Counted from the first letter of the stretch, positions 46,401 to 50,696 are shown. The stretch: 64,000 bases of DNA from Candidatus Endomicrobium embiratermitis (GCA_009781315.1 WQYI01000001.1:1-64000); one strand, 5' to 3'. Translations and numbers: made by a program. The notes: a model not told the origin generated them from the letters alone.

Positions 46401-49400
46401 GCGATATTTTGGAGATTTTAGAAGATACAGAGACGCAAATAAATAATTTAGTAAATAAAGAACAGGAATGGAAAGATAATGGATGGAAAGACGACGACAT
46501 AGGAGAAATTAGAAAAATGATGGGAAGTCTGTCCGGGCTGGCAAGAGAATATAAAGATGAAAAATCCAAAAATGAAACCGATAAAGATCAAATATTCAAA
46601 AATGTTATAAATAATGATTTTGAATACATTAAAAGCTCCGACCCCAGGGCTGTCATTGCGGGCTCCGACCCGCAATCCGATATTGTTTACGTAAGCTTAG
46701 GCAAAGGCGAATACAAAGTAACGATCCCGACAAAATTTAAAAATATAGAGGAAGCGAAAGCGCGCCTAAAAGACCAATATCATCTGCCCGCCAATATGCT
46801 TTTGTTCTGGCAATGGATGAAAGATATATATCTCGGCAATAATATAATGTTATTGGGCGTGCCCGGCACCGGAAAAACCGTGCTTACAAGCTATCTGCTT
46901 AACGATGTGCTGGGGATGGAAACGGATTTAATGCAGATGAACGTTCAATCTTCAGGGACGGATTTGTTCGGCGAGTGGGGAATGGAAAACGGGAAAATGG
47001 TATTTAAAGACAGTTTAGTAGTAAAAGCGATGAGGGAAGGCAAACCCGTGATAATAGACGAAGTTGATAAACCCAGGGACGAAACGGCGCTGGCGGCGTT
47101 AAATAACATTTTAGAGTCGGGTTTTGTAACGCTTCCGGACGGCAGAGTAATTTACGCTAAAAAAGGATTTTTTATAGCGTCGCTGGGCAATTTGGCAAAC
47201 AAAGGCGGTACCGCTTCGTCAAGAATAAGCGGAGAAGTAATGAACCGCCACAGCGTGTATATACTAGACGGACTGCCCCAAGACCAAACCGCGCAGATGC
47301 TAAAAAAATATGCCAAAAACAATAATTATAAAGTTTCGGACGATTTTATAAAAGCGCTTGCTGCTTTTCACGAAAGAGTTGCAAACGAGCCGAGCCTGCC
47401 GCACAAGCCCAATATGAGAACGCTTGAAAAAACAATCGGCGCGCTTGCGCAGGACCCGTCGAGATATTTCAATATAGCCGAAGTATACCTCGAAGGATTT
47501 TCACTGGGAGAGCCCGGCCAGGAACTTCGCGTATACCAAATGGCGGCGGAAAAAGTAAATAACGAACCTTCTTTTGACGAAGTGTCTAAAAAATACGTAT
47601 TATTGTCTGAAAATATTAATTTGAATGAAAAATTATTAGACAAATTAAATAAGTTCAGAGAAGAATTCGACGCAAGCGAAAAACACAGACCGTTCACGGA
47701 TATCGAATTTTTAGGGCTGTTAAAACAAGTTTCAAAAAACAGCGGCGACGTTTTAGGCGTTTACGATTATGCCGTAAAAACCCTGCAGCTGCAGGAGTCC
47801 GACGCCGAAGCTTTAATAGACATAGAAAAGTTATGTTTCGAAAGTTTCTTAGATGAAATTTTAAAATACGAAGTTAAAAACAAATCGGACATGAAAAAAA
47901 TAAAAGTTCTTGAAGAAACAGGGGTATTCAGTACAATTTACAATTTAGAAAGATTAAGATTACATCAATCTTTTCTTGAATTTTACAATCCGAAAAATGT
48001 GAATTTGTTAAAAAAGATAACAAAATTTGCACACTTGCCTCCTTATGGATTATTGAGACAAGTTTTAACAGACGGAAATGTATTGGATATGTATTATTAT
48101 TTCCGTGAACGGTACCGGGACTCGCCAAAGCAGTTTAAAGAACAGATAGAAAGAGAGTATTTTGAAATTTTCCTTGATGAAATCATAGAATACGAATTCA
48201 AAAACAGACGGGACATAAAAAAAATAAAAAGCCTTGCAAAAGACGTCGTGAATGATCTTGAATCTTTCAAAAAATTCAAAGCTATTTTAGGTACGCCTGC
48301 TTTTACTAAAATAGAGAAAGTATACAATAAACACTCTAAAATATTAAAGTCTAAATTAGATATTGATAATTTTGGAAAATTTTATGACACAATAGCTCCG
48401 TATTACGATAGCAAGAGCGGAAAAATTTTATGGCCTTTAGATGAGTTTATGGAATTCTTGCATAGACAATTAAGCGGCTATGCCGGTCTGCCATCGGATA
48501 TTGATGGGTTTCTTGAAGACGTGAAAAAAATTATAGATTTTGGCGACATACGCTCTGCAGTTACTCGCAACATAAAAGAGGTATCAGAATCAGAAAGCCA
48601 TCGTAATAAAGGGGAGTTTTATGACGGTAATTATTCATATTATCGGTTTGATAAAGAACAATTGTCAATACTGACAAGAATCTATGAAAATCTTTTAAAA
48701 AATAATGAATTCAAACTCCTATATAGGCGAGACTTGATGGAAGAAGTTATGGACCTTGTATACGAAGGGCATATTGCTTTGGCTTATGAGTTTATTATCC
48801 GGTTTCACTACCATGAGAGTGCCAGTCTTCAAGATACTATTTTAAATTTTTCCGAAAGGGAGAAAAGAGCACAAATGCTTGGCTTAAGCAAGCATTTATC
48901 CGATGAGGAATTTATTTTCCATATAATAAAAAAATATACTAGAAACGCAAGCCTAGTAGCGGGAATGAATTTTATGAATCATGAATCTTTGATTGGCGTT
49001 GATTTGGATAAAATAATATATGCAACCGATATTAAGCTGTTCAAAGAGGATATTTCAAATTTTTTTCAGGATATCGTAAAAATAAACAAATATTCGAATT
49101 ATGTTTATCTTGACGTAAACGGAAAATATTCTGATAGAAACATTACCGAAACGCCTGCGTTTACAGATGACCGGGATATTTGGACAATGTTTGCCGAAGG
49201 TTTTAAAATGTATAGAGAATATGCGGGGCACGAGAAATATGAGGAATTAATATTGCCTGCGGGAGCAGGTATTTCAGAAAAAATACGCATTTATAAACAC
49301 GGTGCATATTATACGGATCTCAATAAAATTATAACTAGAGTCGATGGTAAAGCTGTTTGGGGCAAGGTGAGTAACGGAAAAGTCGTATTATGGAGCGACG

Positions 49401-49681
49401 CCGACAGCGCAAGAGTTAAAGAAGAAATAATGTCCATGTTAAGCGGCAGCGGAAAGATAAAACCTTCCAGAGAGTTACAACGCAAATTAAAAGATTTATT
49501 CAAGTCCGCCGGAAAAAAAGTGGATTTAAAAAATATGTTCCCTCAAAATGCCGTAAATATTGCCGCCCAGCGCGGTTTTGACATTCCTGCCGATCCGCTG
49601 CTAAATCTTAATAAAACAACCGAAATATGCGAACGGCAAATTGATATCAAATTAATTTCCGCCATGATGCATTCATCTTAA
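31451..49681 (+). CDS. Giant protein: N-terminal novel domain, coiled coil, VWA/MIDAS domain and six AAA+ modules (midasin-like)
   Basis: 6076 residues in one uninterrupted frame. Order: signal-peptide-like segment (1-34); CAAGC-encoded KPSQA repeats (about 49-73); unrecognised N-terminal domain (75-560); helical region with HELIH (1039-1043); Gln/Glu-rich coiled coil (about 1417-1817); VWA with MIDAS D1906-G-S-G-S1910, T1991 and D2020; a segment with HEIFH (2324-2328); and AAA+ modules with P-loops at 2468, 2852, 3656, 4010, 4637 and 5136. Modules form three A-B pairs; A modules read GSGKN, B modules GVPGTGKT, all with IIDE Walker B. Six AAA+ modules plus MIDAS in one chain is the make-up of eukaryotic midasin; MoxR-VWA gene pairs are the usual bacterial form. 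Inference: a covalent hexameric remodelling ATPase whose VWA part holds a client. The secretion-like N-terminus is hard to reconcile with ATP use. Confidence 0.9.
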   Translation: MKIVSVFNLKKTISILTLVCFLISAMGTNAYSIGSIGAQENTENGAKPPSQAKPSQAKPSQAKPSQAKPSQAKLINLSPNGTFLQDVLISNAHGKITEKAFFDAPEIIINIQDLHCNPEIQRNIAALIEEIDDKYGLSAVYAEGGYGNVNTGWIESVEDKNDRKELLDVLLNSGRITGAEYYSALNNKYDIIKGIEDEKVHKQNIVRLNEILSRQERYEKKLKALEEELVLIQAKYLGHRNKRFDKITKEYKAGKISMDKYYALLKKYCENIKEIDMRKYPNISAYVKMGGFEKKTDYKKVQKQLKIFINILKEKLPYSVYSELLAKTDNFANSGDLCFYAGEIAEKYGIEISRTLPDLDLFFKNARLQKAINAHELPEEENNLSQEIRIAFSDDIDEIEAAFLSYFYGYFKNYLTNSLTAEDYKYFVRKFEDFKYLWDKYNYENSLEELREDFKILDEYYRVNDERDEIFLRQLRIKDKGEGVLLNLSHMEIQDKLKNSKVVVVVTGGFHSEGFKEMLKGRGVSSITVMPNLNGVGNSQKIYEKLVKAQAGKISIIGSSATATPHPQASSFAGEGEKAQAVFSSPLAGEDARRAGEGLPFLKDSSALALTLGSTDAKISYADGRYIVNINGEILEIYKNEITNKFEIKDFPEQAAVENSVRALQITENVKESVLSNIERIRTLSSPAGSAELIYWLVKEISKSGPLSSVMQSGDGLIWRIASNPEVQKAIKENEGFTLNEISMLPDGVQMIISNHAVLKDKFKDNPVISAVLNVPEFKTILSMLSDKFKIQNYLTPTLNTVKGYFDALVSAATVRTKIKAEDVKGYGKYGVEVINYYKQRHDLLQAVYALDADLYKKSYESMLKSAQIVKTAFLNKELDLQLLMEVFTRDGTLKEYAMQLLTEPGNSAIGPWYEIISSAGEEFDDKYNGWIREAVDTLISAFPANQRPNAEKVRDEMIRNTKPHSFSSMIWSPEEARKIFSEMSPMQYQQIVSIFSRQLNYSSDFEKYGNHGYTIPKTGVVHMHAIENEELFKSVYIHELIHALANKKIIDIPMQIEILTQSVSALLYYSTNIPKEENEKKEYSVFELGEKNADKIKGELNSNTLDPFIFNLISENWQLLGYKSVEDALKFLNLVESGNNLAVEMYERLKGTVAAGIIWGRNKHIRDEKERKKKSLSDALEWADKVLAKETSKVPKFFPDMEKRERIVKEIEELFRSMTGNEKFELKERKKTSENEESGELFSISEDGNTIYYDPLLLDYPDEDAAKALFLEQISVVRFSKPVKVEKGYDNSRFYLLMSTLELIRTRKDNFKGKVNEDLIKVLYPNPDSESAKRTMQDKSLFAQYIEGLLFVARTGRKEDPRIENALVKKALRETSDAVKRISGLGVIGDKIPQEVYETAKTEIWPKLAEIIKESEEYLKKRKMEELAREKARREQIQKNIEQMLENLRKQKESGQKQTGQQQPTEEQIREMKEMLENMNEDQKREFEESMKELMRDEMDSMLQQQSGGYAQNGKQASSNEKQGEQYDKMQGQASSAQGKAGKLGQTQQEIAQTIEQMRQELEKLEKSARDIESKSGSGGDMSQDTSRLEELSQQLQTQAEELGQEMSDVRNGTQKLKQQGNQLDGERESAKGTQAASDDLYQKGKDLDKGVKEFEEKMKELQEKIQRLQELLKENKNVPSQRDQAEKVEKGAQDLEGNVSEIDRLNKGVGDSLQSLQQQLEEYKKDIEELKKQIGQGKDGSESGKEQPSSSPKQGQNEQASEKSSQSSSQDGQSGQKKPSKQPSQKVKQAANPFKKFGSQGKSNSGKGGGKAKVKDRSAEIKHPDLSQTELNEMYKLLEPFREGAKELADEIKREMQKPIPGEYLAGMESGELSDDFSRLADGKIFQKMLVKSSGEHRVMIVIDGSGSMGSVDVASDGKLIDNGSDMYGTLKMLITVLLALKEIDGIEIGVTMYGDIANFLEITKSKDITDESIYSMVKELKDGSNSGTEDIPSLRAAVEKISEDGSGIFKSILHISDGDRGNIIPYNVEKFYRENAESGVKFVSYGIGKNAANLEERYTPSGEISALYPQGLAPAAKTVAKAEDLLGEMAAFVKDMFKEERDETMTFGKNIKKVLKETLKAIPSVTTGYVVEKFIEFIKEDGYFRIDPKDPSQIEKIINLSLDETQSHIAMNFSVKYVQKLIKFLFEGRYEHWILSDADTDKKYGKFLPSAEVREKDGYIIKVSKAPLDLTAPGEDNYVFATINLDEKTGKKEIIIHQSVLEWIKNNGPPQGYEAETFIEKQLIPHELEEYEFIQRRAGGDTQWLEQKYGSDALRESSQPHEIFHELTADKYEPLFEVGDAIAKGDDLSGNITHWGYVTRNGKKYLKIKSDGQKKPVEIAVDNRADSKKAENRVKLYTKENGEWKEFIAGEIDTIPDLIGYRVGDSGRINAYKFTAGNRDLLKRMLTTYSKPGSDARNSNIWLEGQKGSGKNALSFVFAGLTGMPMRFVSLHANTTQKDISERIILMQGKQEIELELAVSSPLAGEDARRAGEGLPLKIKVEIPAVITKHEFSEIYKAALQGELVIIDEVDKVKLEGVLSALNTILTRERISGLSYDDNFRVIMLSNDRSGKDVSGNDLNRKNRDLLSRMTKIKVGYPEFGEEYERIMDGIYGDLEDGSENKEILSDIVSFLITLAGWSRNYNGKTVEFDGKQITFPKLSKSISPRTIIKIAKHIHPDNYMDDIEYLGSLIDSAFATDALSDKEREKFNEFLSQFANFKRFNQNAKFALGYKKLEDAEFEYKEENGAVYAVLGKGKWEVKVKTAINPENIKEARERLKSRPQYQLPANMLLFWQWMKDINLGENIMVLGVPGTGKTVLTDYLLNTVLGLDAQSMQLNVQSSGTDLLGQPELENGINVFRESPLVRAMIEGKPVIIDEADKPRDETALAVLNNILQDGFVTLPDGRVIYAEEGFFAISAGNLPGKGGTASTRISGEVMDRHSVYIMEPLPKEQTIEMLKRYAKANGYEMSEGFIEKLTEFHYEIMNDKTIKQKPSIRTLEKTIGTLARDPSRFSDVSGVYMEGFSVSNEKIKKMVLSKDTIYFGLPKDLDVLSLSYDEIKRFTGTFMTSNDGSTLFYKEDNGYKFLMTEGRVAAFDYGMMVHVACILNVIEMSGYQDKTIQEIRNGFLELYDNIYYNNKSLGNIERAALPVFKNMVNLLTAFKTYQGLYRDKIENYLKHNYQMNRNQAGIPASSSEETPSYAYNKRDIRRFEDLFAGKLRYNENEELVQLVKISNSILANLNSIGNEWFNVRYINTKGVMKIDVDRKRFKEEIGDFIEDFLNKIEREGYPNIGRIDAIRNNLGELASFSKNEKVTRRDYEDLRSAILGTFNSTIKKAIKYNTGTISSDFIELVQNLVSDTNALLKDIETYPEVGISYDEIMEDIDEFNSWLDNVSGYTINPIMRNEQPILPRTFYREIIKPAEYFLKTIEMSGYRGEIIKGIRDGLQELTQKNKEGAFNNYNANTAVPVDYIPAIRNMRDLSRDFSRYARNNKEEIEKQKYNQQTNRNQTNVSLQYSYKEGKKYLDIGGVSAPIDDRKDDPRRVKLFLSGEDNAKEVFPRDLTEIPEIIYYQIGDGEKTAFVFTDGNKELLKRMIATYGKPETDARNTNLWLEGQKGSGKNSLAFIFAGLTGVPMRFVSLHANTTQKDISERTVLSKAYKKVITKTPDGREIEIDIPANITIKQFSEIYEAAKNGELVIIDEADKVKLDGVLSALNTVLTRDNIKGLTYDPRFRVIALSNSHETKDVSGKDLNEKARDFISRLTKIEVPYPSKEEEMQRVIKSVFGSLEKDSKEYQIIDSVINIAEKIRNNKNISRPLSPRSVLRIAKHIKAFPKDTYPLTSLIDRFYGVGTLPENEHIQFEVMGDTFSFPNIRSKMGYMGSGSSVADKMGYDDYKTEIKFEYTVDDKGVVYVNLGKDDRKVTVPTKYKSIKEARANLKDQYHLPVNMILFWQWMQDISLGDNIMVLGVPGTGKTVLTNYLLNNVLGYGADMQTLSVQTEGRDLLGEWSLQNGEQVFSESLIVKAMIDGKPVIIDEVDKPRDETALAALNNILEAGFVTLPDGRVIHAKKGFLIVSAGNLANKGGTASTRISGEVMDRHAIYVLDPLPEKDTIEMLKRYAKANGYEMPEGFIEKLAEFHYEIMEDKDIKQKPSMRTLEKTIGTLARDPSRFNGVTGVYLEGYSVSNKKIEERILKYLFPEPLPLAYNKYMQDLSEFRDYYDRKNLNLMYRSGPRTLTNAGSIVKNGKLEPEIFNDKVIVPIDSFLKIIEMCGYHDERIQQIRDGLQELLKKEYAADRTGEYLHDFKKAALPVLKNMASLDSDFSFYAIEKKAESINQKNQKTKNYVPLDDEFVKEWKKEYAKNMKNGNSSYLSFPLSGGYTTIYIGSKQNYREFYDGIYEFLIRQGLLKIGRKNEGYSALAQENPFVEKAFIDEIIKDIDTVNEFGLGRRFKNEESAKYKKLYEDLFIKIGNNVETLIYKLENIKVNEDVHISYKSENGKKYLDINGVSAPVDSRKGIEKDPRRVKLFLSGEDNAKEVFPQDLKEIPETIYYQIGSGEKTAFVFTFGNKELLKRMIATYGKPESDARNTNLWLEGETGSGKNALAFVFAGLTGIPMRFVSLHANTTQRDISERTVIDTIEQEVWVALSGGKKVKAKIPAMVTKKQFSEIYEAAQNGELVIIDEVDKVKLDGVLSALNTVLTRDKISGLKYDPRFRVIALSNDHKTGDVSGKDLNLKARDFISRFAKIEVQYPTKEEEIQRVMKSVFGDLSSKSLEYKAARMTVDDIVTAAVTIRNDKVLTRPLSPRSVLKIAKHLKAFPKDKEYLRSLIKQSYGAETLSSNEQKKFEKILENILGTKGYKEYPKDFQMEYGKAEGIDEKYIQKAKDLLMGYNNREARDFITGKGKGKKKYGLASMDENRRVEFAVHEDDGNDGRILDFVDVGDILEILEDTETQINNLVNKEQEWKDNGWKDDDIGEIRKMMGSLSGLAREYKDEKSKNETDKDQIFKNVINNDFEYIKSSDPRAVIAGSDPQSDIVYVSLGKGEYKVTIPTKFKNIEEAKARLKDQYHLPANMLLFWQWMKDIYLGNNIMLLGVPGTGKTVLTSYLLNDVLGMETDLMQMNVQSSGTDLFGEWGMENGKMVFKDSLVVKAMREGKPVIIDEVDKPRDETALAALNNILESGFVTLPDGRVIYAKKGFFIASLGNLANKGGTASSRISGEVMNRHSVYILDGLPQDQTAQMLKKYAKNNNYKVSDDFIKALAAFHERVANEPSLPHKPNMRTLEKTIGALAQDPSRYFNIAEVYLEGFSLGEPGQELRVYQMAAEKVNNEPSFDEVSKKYVLLSENINLNEKLLDKLNKFREEFDASEKHRPFTDIEFLGLLKQVSKNSGDVLGVYDYAVKTLQLQESDAEALIDIEKLCFESFLDEILKYEVKNKSDMKKIKVLEETGVFSTIYNLERLRLHQSFLEFYNPKNVNLLKKITKFAHLPPYGLLRQVLTDGNVLDMYYYFRERYRDSPKQFKEQIEREYFEIFLDEIIEYEFKNRRDIKKIKSLAKDVVNDLESFKKFKAILGTPAFTKIEKVYNKHSKILKSKLDIDNFGKFYDTIAPYYDSKSGKILWPLDEFMEFLHRQLSGYAGLPSDIDGFLEDVKKIIDFGDIRSAVTRNIKEVSESESHRNKGEFYDGNYSYYRFDKEQLSILTRIYENLLKNNEFKLLYRRDLMEEVMDLVYEGHIALAYEFIIRFHYHESASLQDTILNFSEREKRAQMLGLSKHLSDEEFIFHIIKKYTRNASLVAGMNFMNHESLIGVDLDKIIYATDIKLFKEDISNFFQDIVKINKYSNYVYLDVNGKYSDRNITETPAFTDDRDIWTMFAEGFKMYREYAGHEKYEELILPAGAGISEKIRIYKHGAYYTDLNKIITRVDGKAVWGKVSNGKVVLWSDADSARVKEEIMSMLSGSGKIKPSRELQRKLKDLFKSAGKKVDLKNMFPQNAVNIAAQRGFDIPADPLLNLNKTTEICERQIDIKLISAMMHSS
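31596..31670 (+). repeat. Microsatellite (CAAGC) x15 inside the giant ORF: probable phase-variation switch
   Basis: Fifteen perfect tandem CAAGC units (75 bp) directly after the signal-peptide region; one more unit lies just upstream at 31588-31592. With 15 units the frame continues as AAG-CTA-ATT-AAC. Five is not a multiple of three, so gain or loss of one unit shifts the frame, and the following bases GCTAATTAACC then give AGC-TAA or GCT-AAT-TAA: an immediate stop in both wrong frames. Confidence 0.97.
31671..33130 (+). other. Giant protein: unrecognised N-terminal domain (residues about 75-560)
   Basis: Starts with a beta-strand and loop IINIQDLHC (about 108-116), then VYAEGGYGN (140-148), a long helical insertion (180-440) and a closing VVVVTGGFHSEGF (about 503-515). 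The strand-Glu-Gly and strand-Gly-His pattern recalls the TraB/ChaN/EreA-type folds, in which two such loops form the active site. That comparison is only by pattern. Confidence 0.5.
33135..33252 (+). repeat. Palindromic element inserted in frame in the giant ORF, full copy
   Basis: Perfect 15-bp terminal inverted repeats (cggcaacccctcacc at 33135-33149; ggtgaggggttgccg at 33236-33250) enclose a GC-rich interior with a further hairpin (ctcgccccttgcgggagagg). It is translated into a Ser/Ala/Gly-rich stretch containing SSPLAGEDARRAGEGLP. Composition differs sharply from its AT-rich surroundings. Confidence 0.92.
37121..37760 (+). other. Giant protein: von Willebrand A domain with intact MIDAS
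   Basis: VMIVIDGSGSMGS gives the DxSxS metal site (Asp1906, Ser1908, Ser1910). SGTED supplies Thr1991 and HISDGDRG supplies Asp2020, all with normal VWA spacing. A beta-alpha Rossmann pattern surrounds them. In midasin and MoxR-partner proteins such MIDAS domains bind an acidic residue of the client through Mg2+. Confidence 0.9.
38770..39615 (+). other. Giant protein: AAA+ module 1A
   Basis: Walker A G2468-QKGSGK-N2475 (Asn where Thr/Ser is usual), Walker B VIID2571-E2572 with VDK following, and a sensor-1-like MLSND. NTTQKDISERII precedes a loop lengthened by an inserted palindromic element (39015-39069). The module ends with PRTIIKIAKHI. Confidence 0.88.
39015..39069 (+). repeat. Palindromic element inserted in frame in AAA+ module 1A, partial copy
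   Basis: 55 bp identical to 33198-33252. It encodes SSPLAGEDARRAGEGLP in the same frame as the first copy. In modules 2A and 3A the corresponding loop lacks this segment (compare ISERTVL to IEIDIPA in 2A), so insertion rather than ancestral sequence is the simpler reading. Confidence 0.95.
39940..40640 (+). other. Giant protein: AAA+ module 1B
   Basis: Canonical Walker A G2852-VPGTGK-T2859, Walker B VIID2919-E2920 followed by ADKPRDE, then the MoxR-like ISAGNLPGKGGTASTRISGE and VMDRH. The latter resembles sensor 1 and the region bearing an arginine finger. Confidence 0.9.
42330..43080 (+). other. Giant protein: AAA+ module 2A
   Basis: Walker A G3656-QKGSGK-N3663 (Asn again), Walker B VIID3743-E3744. 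Closely parallels 1A: NTTQKDISERTV, GVLSALNTVLTR, ALSNSHETKDVSG and PRSVLRIAKHIKAFP. Confidence 0.9.
43420..44110 (+). other. Giant protein: AAA+ module 2B
   Basis: Walker A G4010-VPGTGK-T4017, Walker B VIID4077-E4078 followed by VDKPRDE. Near-copy of 1B, with SAGNLANKGGTASTRISGE, VMDRH and LEKTIGTLARDPSRF. Confidence 0.9.
45270..46030 (+). other. Giant protein: AAA+ module 3A
   Basis: Walker A G4637-ETGSGK-N4644 (Asn), Walker B VIID4724-E4725. It contains NTTQRDISERTV, GVLSALNTVLTR and ALSNDHKTGDVSG. Confidence 0.9.
46651..46680 (+). repeat. Half-copy of the 'gtcattgcgggc' palindromic element inside the giant ORF
   Basis: tgtcattgcgggct followed by ccgacccgcaatcc closely matches one arm of the intergenic hairpin at 49764-49830. 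It is translated as AVIAGSDPQSD in the linker between modules 3A and 3B, where pairs 1 and 2 have nothing comparable. Confidence 0.85.
46790..47480 (+). other. Giant protein: AAA+ module 3B
   Basis: Walker A G5136-VPGTGK-T5143, Walker B VIID5203-E5204 followed by VDKPRDE. It contains SLGNLANKGGTASSRISGE, then VMNRH in place of VMDRH. Confidence 0.9.
47500..49681 (+). other. Giant protein: unrecognised C-terminal region (residues about 5350-6076)
   Basis: About 725 mostly helical residues with no domain I recognise. It includes two FLDEI-x-EYE-KN repeats (near 47850 and 48170) that look like a duplicated helical unit, and ends in NKTTEICERQIDIKLISAMMH. Base composition between about 47900 and 49350 appears more AT-rich and less biased than the AAA+ parts, as in the inter-pair linkers. 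Confidence 0.5.
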
Positions 49682-49763
49682 TATTTTTTGCTAAATACCT
49701 TATCCTTTATAAAAACCGGAGATTGTTCTTAGTATTTTTCTTGGTATCTCTATCCCCCCTGTT

Positions 49764-49830
49764 TGTCATTGCGGGCTTGACACGCAATCTATGATTTACG
49801 CCGAGATTGCGTGTCAAGCCCGCAATGACA
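49764..49830. repeat. Palindromic 'gtcattgcgggc' element with 27-bp perfect arms
   Basis: Arms 49764-49790 and 49804-49830 are perfectly complementary around a 13-base loop. It lies 83 bp after the giant stop and may also stop transcription, though no T-tract follows. The rest of the 344-bp gap (49682-50025) holds only the brnTA terminator. Confidence 0.95.
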
Positions 49831-49908
49831 ACCGTATACTACCCGACTTTTCAGCTTGCCGTAAAGAGTATAAAGACAGGTTATATATATTGGATATGTC
49901 AAAATAAA

Positions 49909-49976
49909 AACACAAAAACCGCTATCTGGATAATCATCGACTAAAAAGTCTTTGGCCAAGCTCAGATAACGGCTTT
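49909..49976 (-). terminator. Intrinsic terminator of the brnTA operon
   Basis: On the minus strand, aaagccgttatctg (49976-49963) pairs with cagatagcggtttt (49928-49915), 14 bp with two G-U pairs. A T-rich tail (tttttgtgttttta) follows. An inner hairpin (gactttttagtc) fills the loop. Confidence 0.75.
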
Positions 49977-50025
49977 AATTGTCATTGTACATTCTATAAG
50001 TTAACATAAGAGCTTTTCTCGTGTT

Positions 50026-50235
50026 TTACTTAACTCCAACGTAAAGCTCTTTTTCTTTCGCGACGCAATCCAACAAATACAGGTTTATAAGTTGTTGATA
50101 CGGAACGCCGGTTTTTTTAGCTTGTTTTTTGAAATAATTTATAGTATCGGTGTCAAGGCGGATGGATATTTGTTTCCGCAATCTTTTCGCATAAGGGTTT
50201 GGGGTTGCTTTTGAAAAATCGTATTCTTTTCTCAT
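50026..50235 (-). CDS. brnA: BrnA-type antitoxin
   Basis: 69 residues, BrnA/CopG-like. RLRKQISIRLDTDTINYFK gives the ribbon-helix-helix DNA-binding part, with YQQLINLYLLDCV as the second helix. BrnA neutralises BrnT and represses the operon promoter. It starts 2 bases after the BrnT stop (toxin gene first, as is usual for brnTA). Confidence 0.88.
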   Translation of the reverse strand: MRKEYDFSKATPNPYAKRLRKQISIRLDTDTINYFKKQAKKTGVPYQQLINLYLLDCVAKEKELYVGVK

Positions 50236-50237
50236 AA

Positions 50238-50522
50238 TTAATCTCCGTAATATTTTATTTCTTTTGCCGTCGCTTTTCTCGCGGATATTATCCTTATAAC
50301 GCCATCGTAGTTTTTATAACAATGACAAACAACAAGCAATCTCAATTTTCTACTTATGCCAAGAATAATAAACCTGTCCTCTTCCTGCGAATGGTCCGGG
50401 TCGCTTATTATTTTCGCATTAGGATCAAAAAACACGGTTTTGGCTTCTTGAAAAGAAATGCTATGTTTTCTAATATTTATCTTTTCTTTCTTTTCATCAT
50501 ATTCAAAATGTATATCTTCCAT
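50238..50522 (-). CDS. brnT: BrnT-type toxin (ribonuclease)
   Basis: 94 residues, BrnT family. FEYDEKKEKINIRKHSISFQEA at residues 5-26 (D-x-x-K-x-x-x-N-x-x-KH-x-(V/I)-S-F signature), DPDHSQEEDRFIILG near 42-56, and a C-terminal RIISARKATAKE. BrnT is an RNase that inhibits translation; homologues respond to environmental stress. The ATG directly follows the -10 region, with no room for a ribosome binding site. Confidence 0.92.
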   Translation of the reverse strand: MEDIHFEYDEKKEKINIRKHSISFQEAKTVFFDPNAKIISDPDHSQEEDRFIILGISRKLRLLVVCHCYKNYDGVIRIISARKATAKEIKYYGD

Positions 50523-50528
50523 AATTAT

Positions 50529-50557
50529 AATATATATATATATTATCTGTCTGTCAA
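50529..50557 (-). promoter_or_regulatory. brnTA promoter, predicting a leaderless transcript
   Basis: On the minus strand: TTGACA (50557-50552), 17-bp spacer, TATATT (50534-50529). A start 6-7 bases further on falls at the brnT ATG (50522). The (TA)n stretch over the -10 is a plausible BrnA operator. Confidence 0.65.
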
Positions 50558-50696
50558 GTATATGCCGTTATATAGCCTTTATTTTTCTTGATAATGCTAA
50601 GTATTTTATCCGCTGCGTTCATGTTGCTGCCTCCGAACTTGTATGCTAACAATATGCCTGAATTATAGCATAAAAGTTCGCCATCGCAGTTTGTTA

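Noticed and set aside
49764-49830. Intrinsic terminator of the giant gene
   Set aside because: The hairpin is perfect, but no U-tract follows and the same sequence occurs as a dispersed repeat, so it is recorded as a repeat instead.
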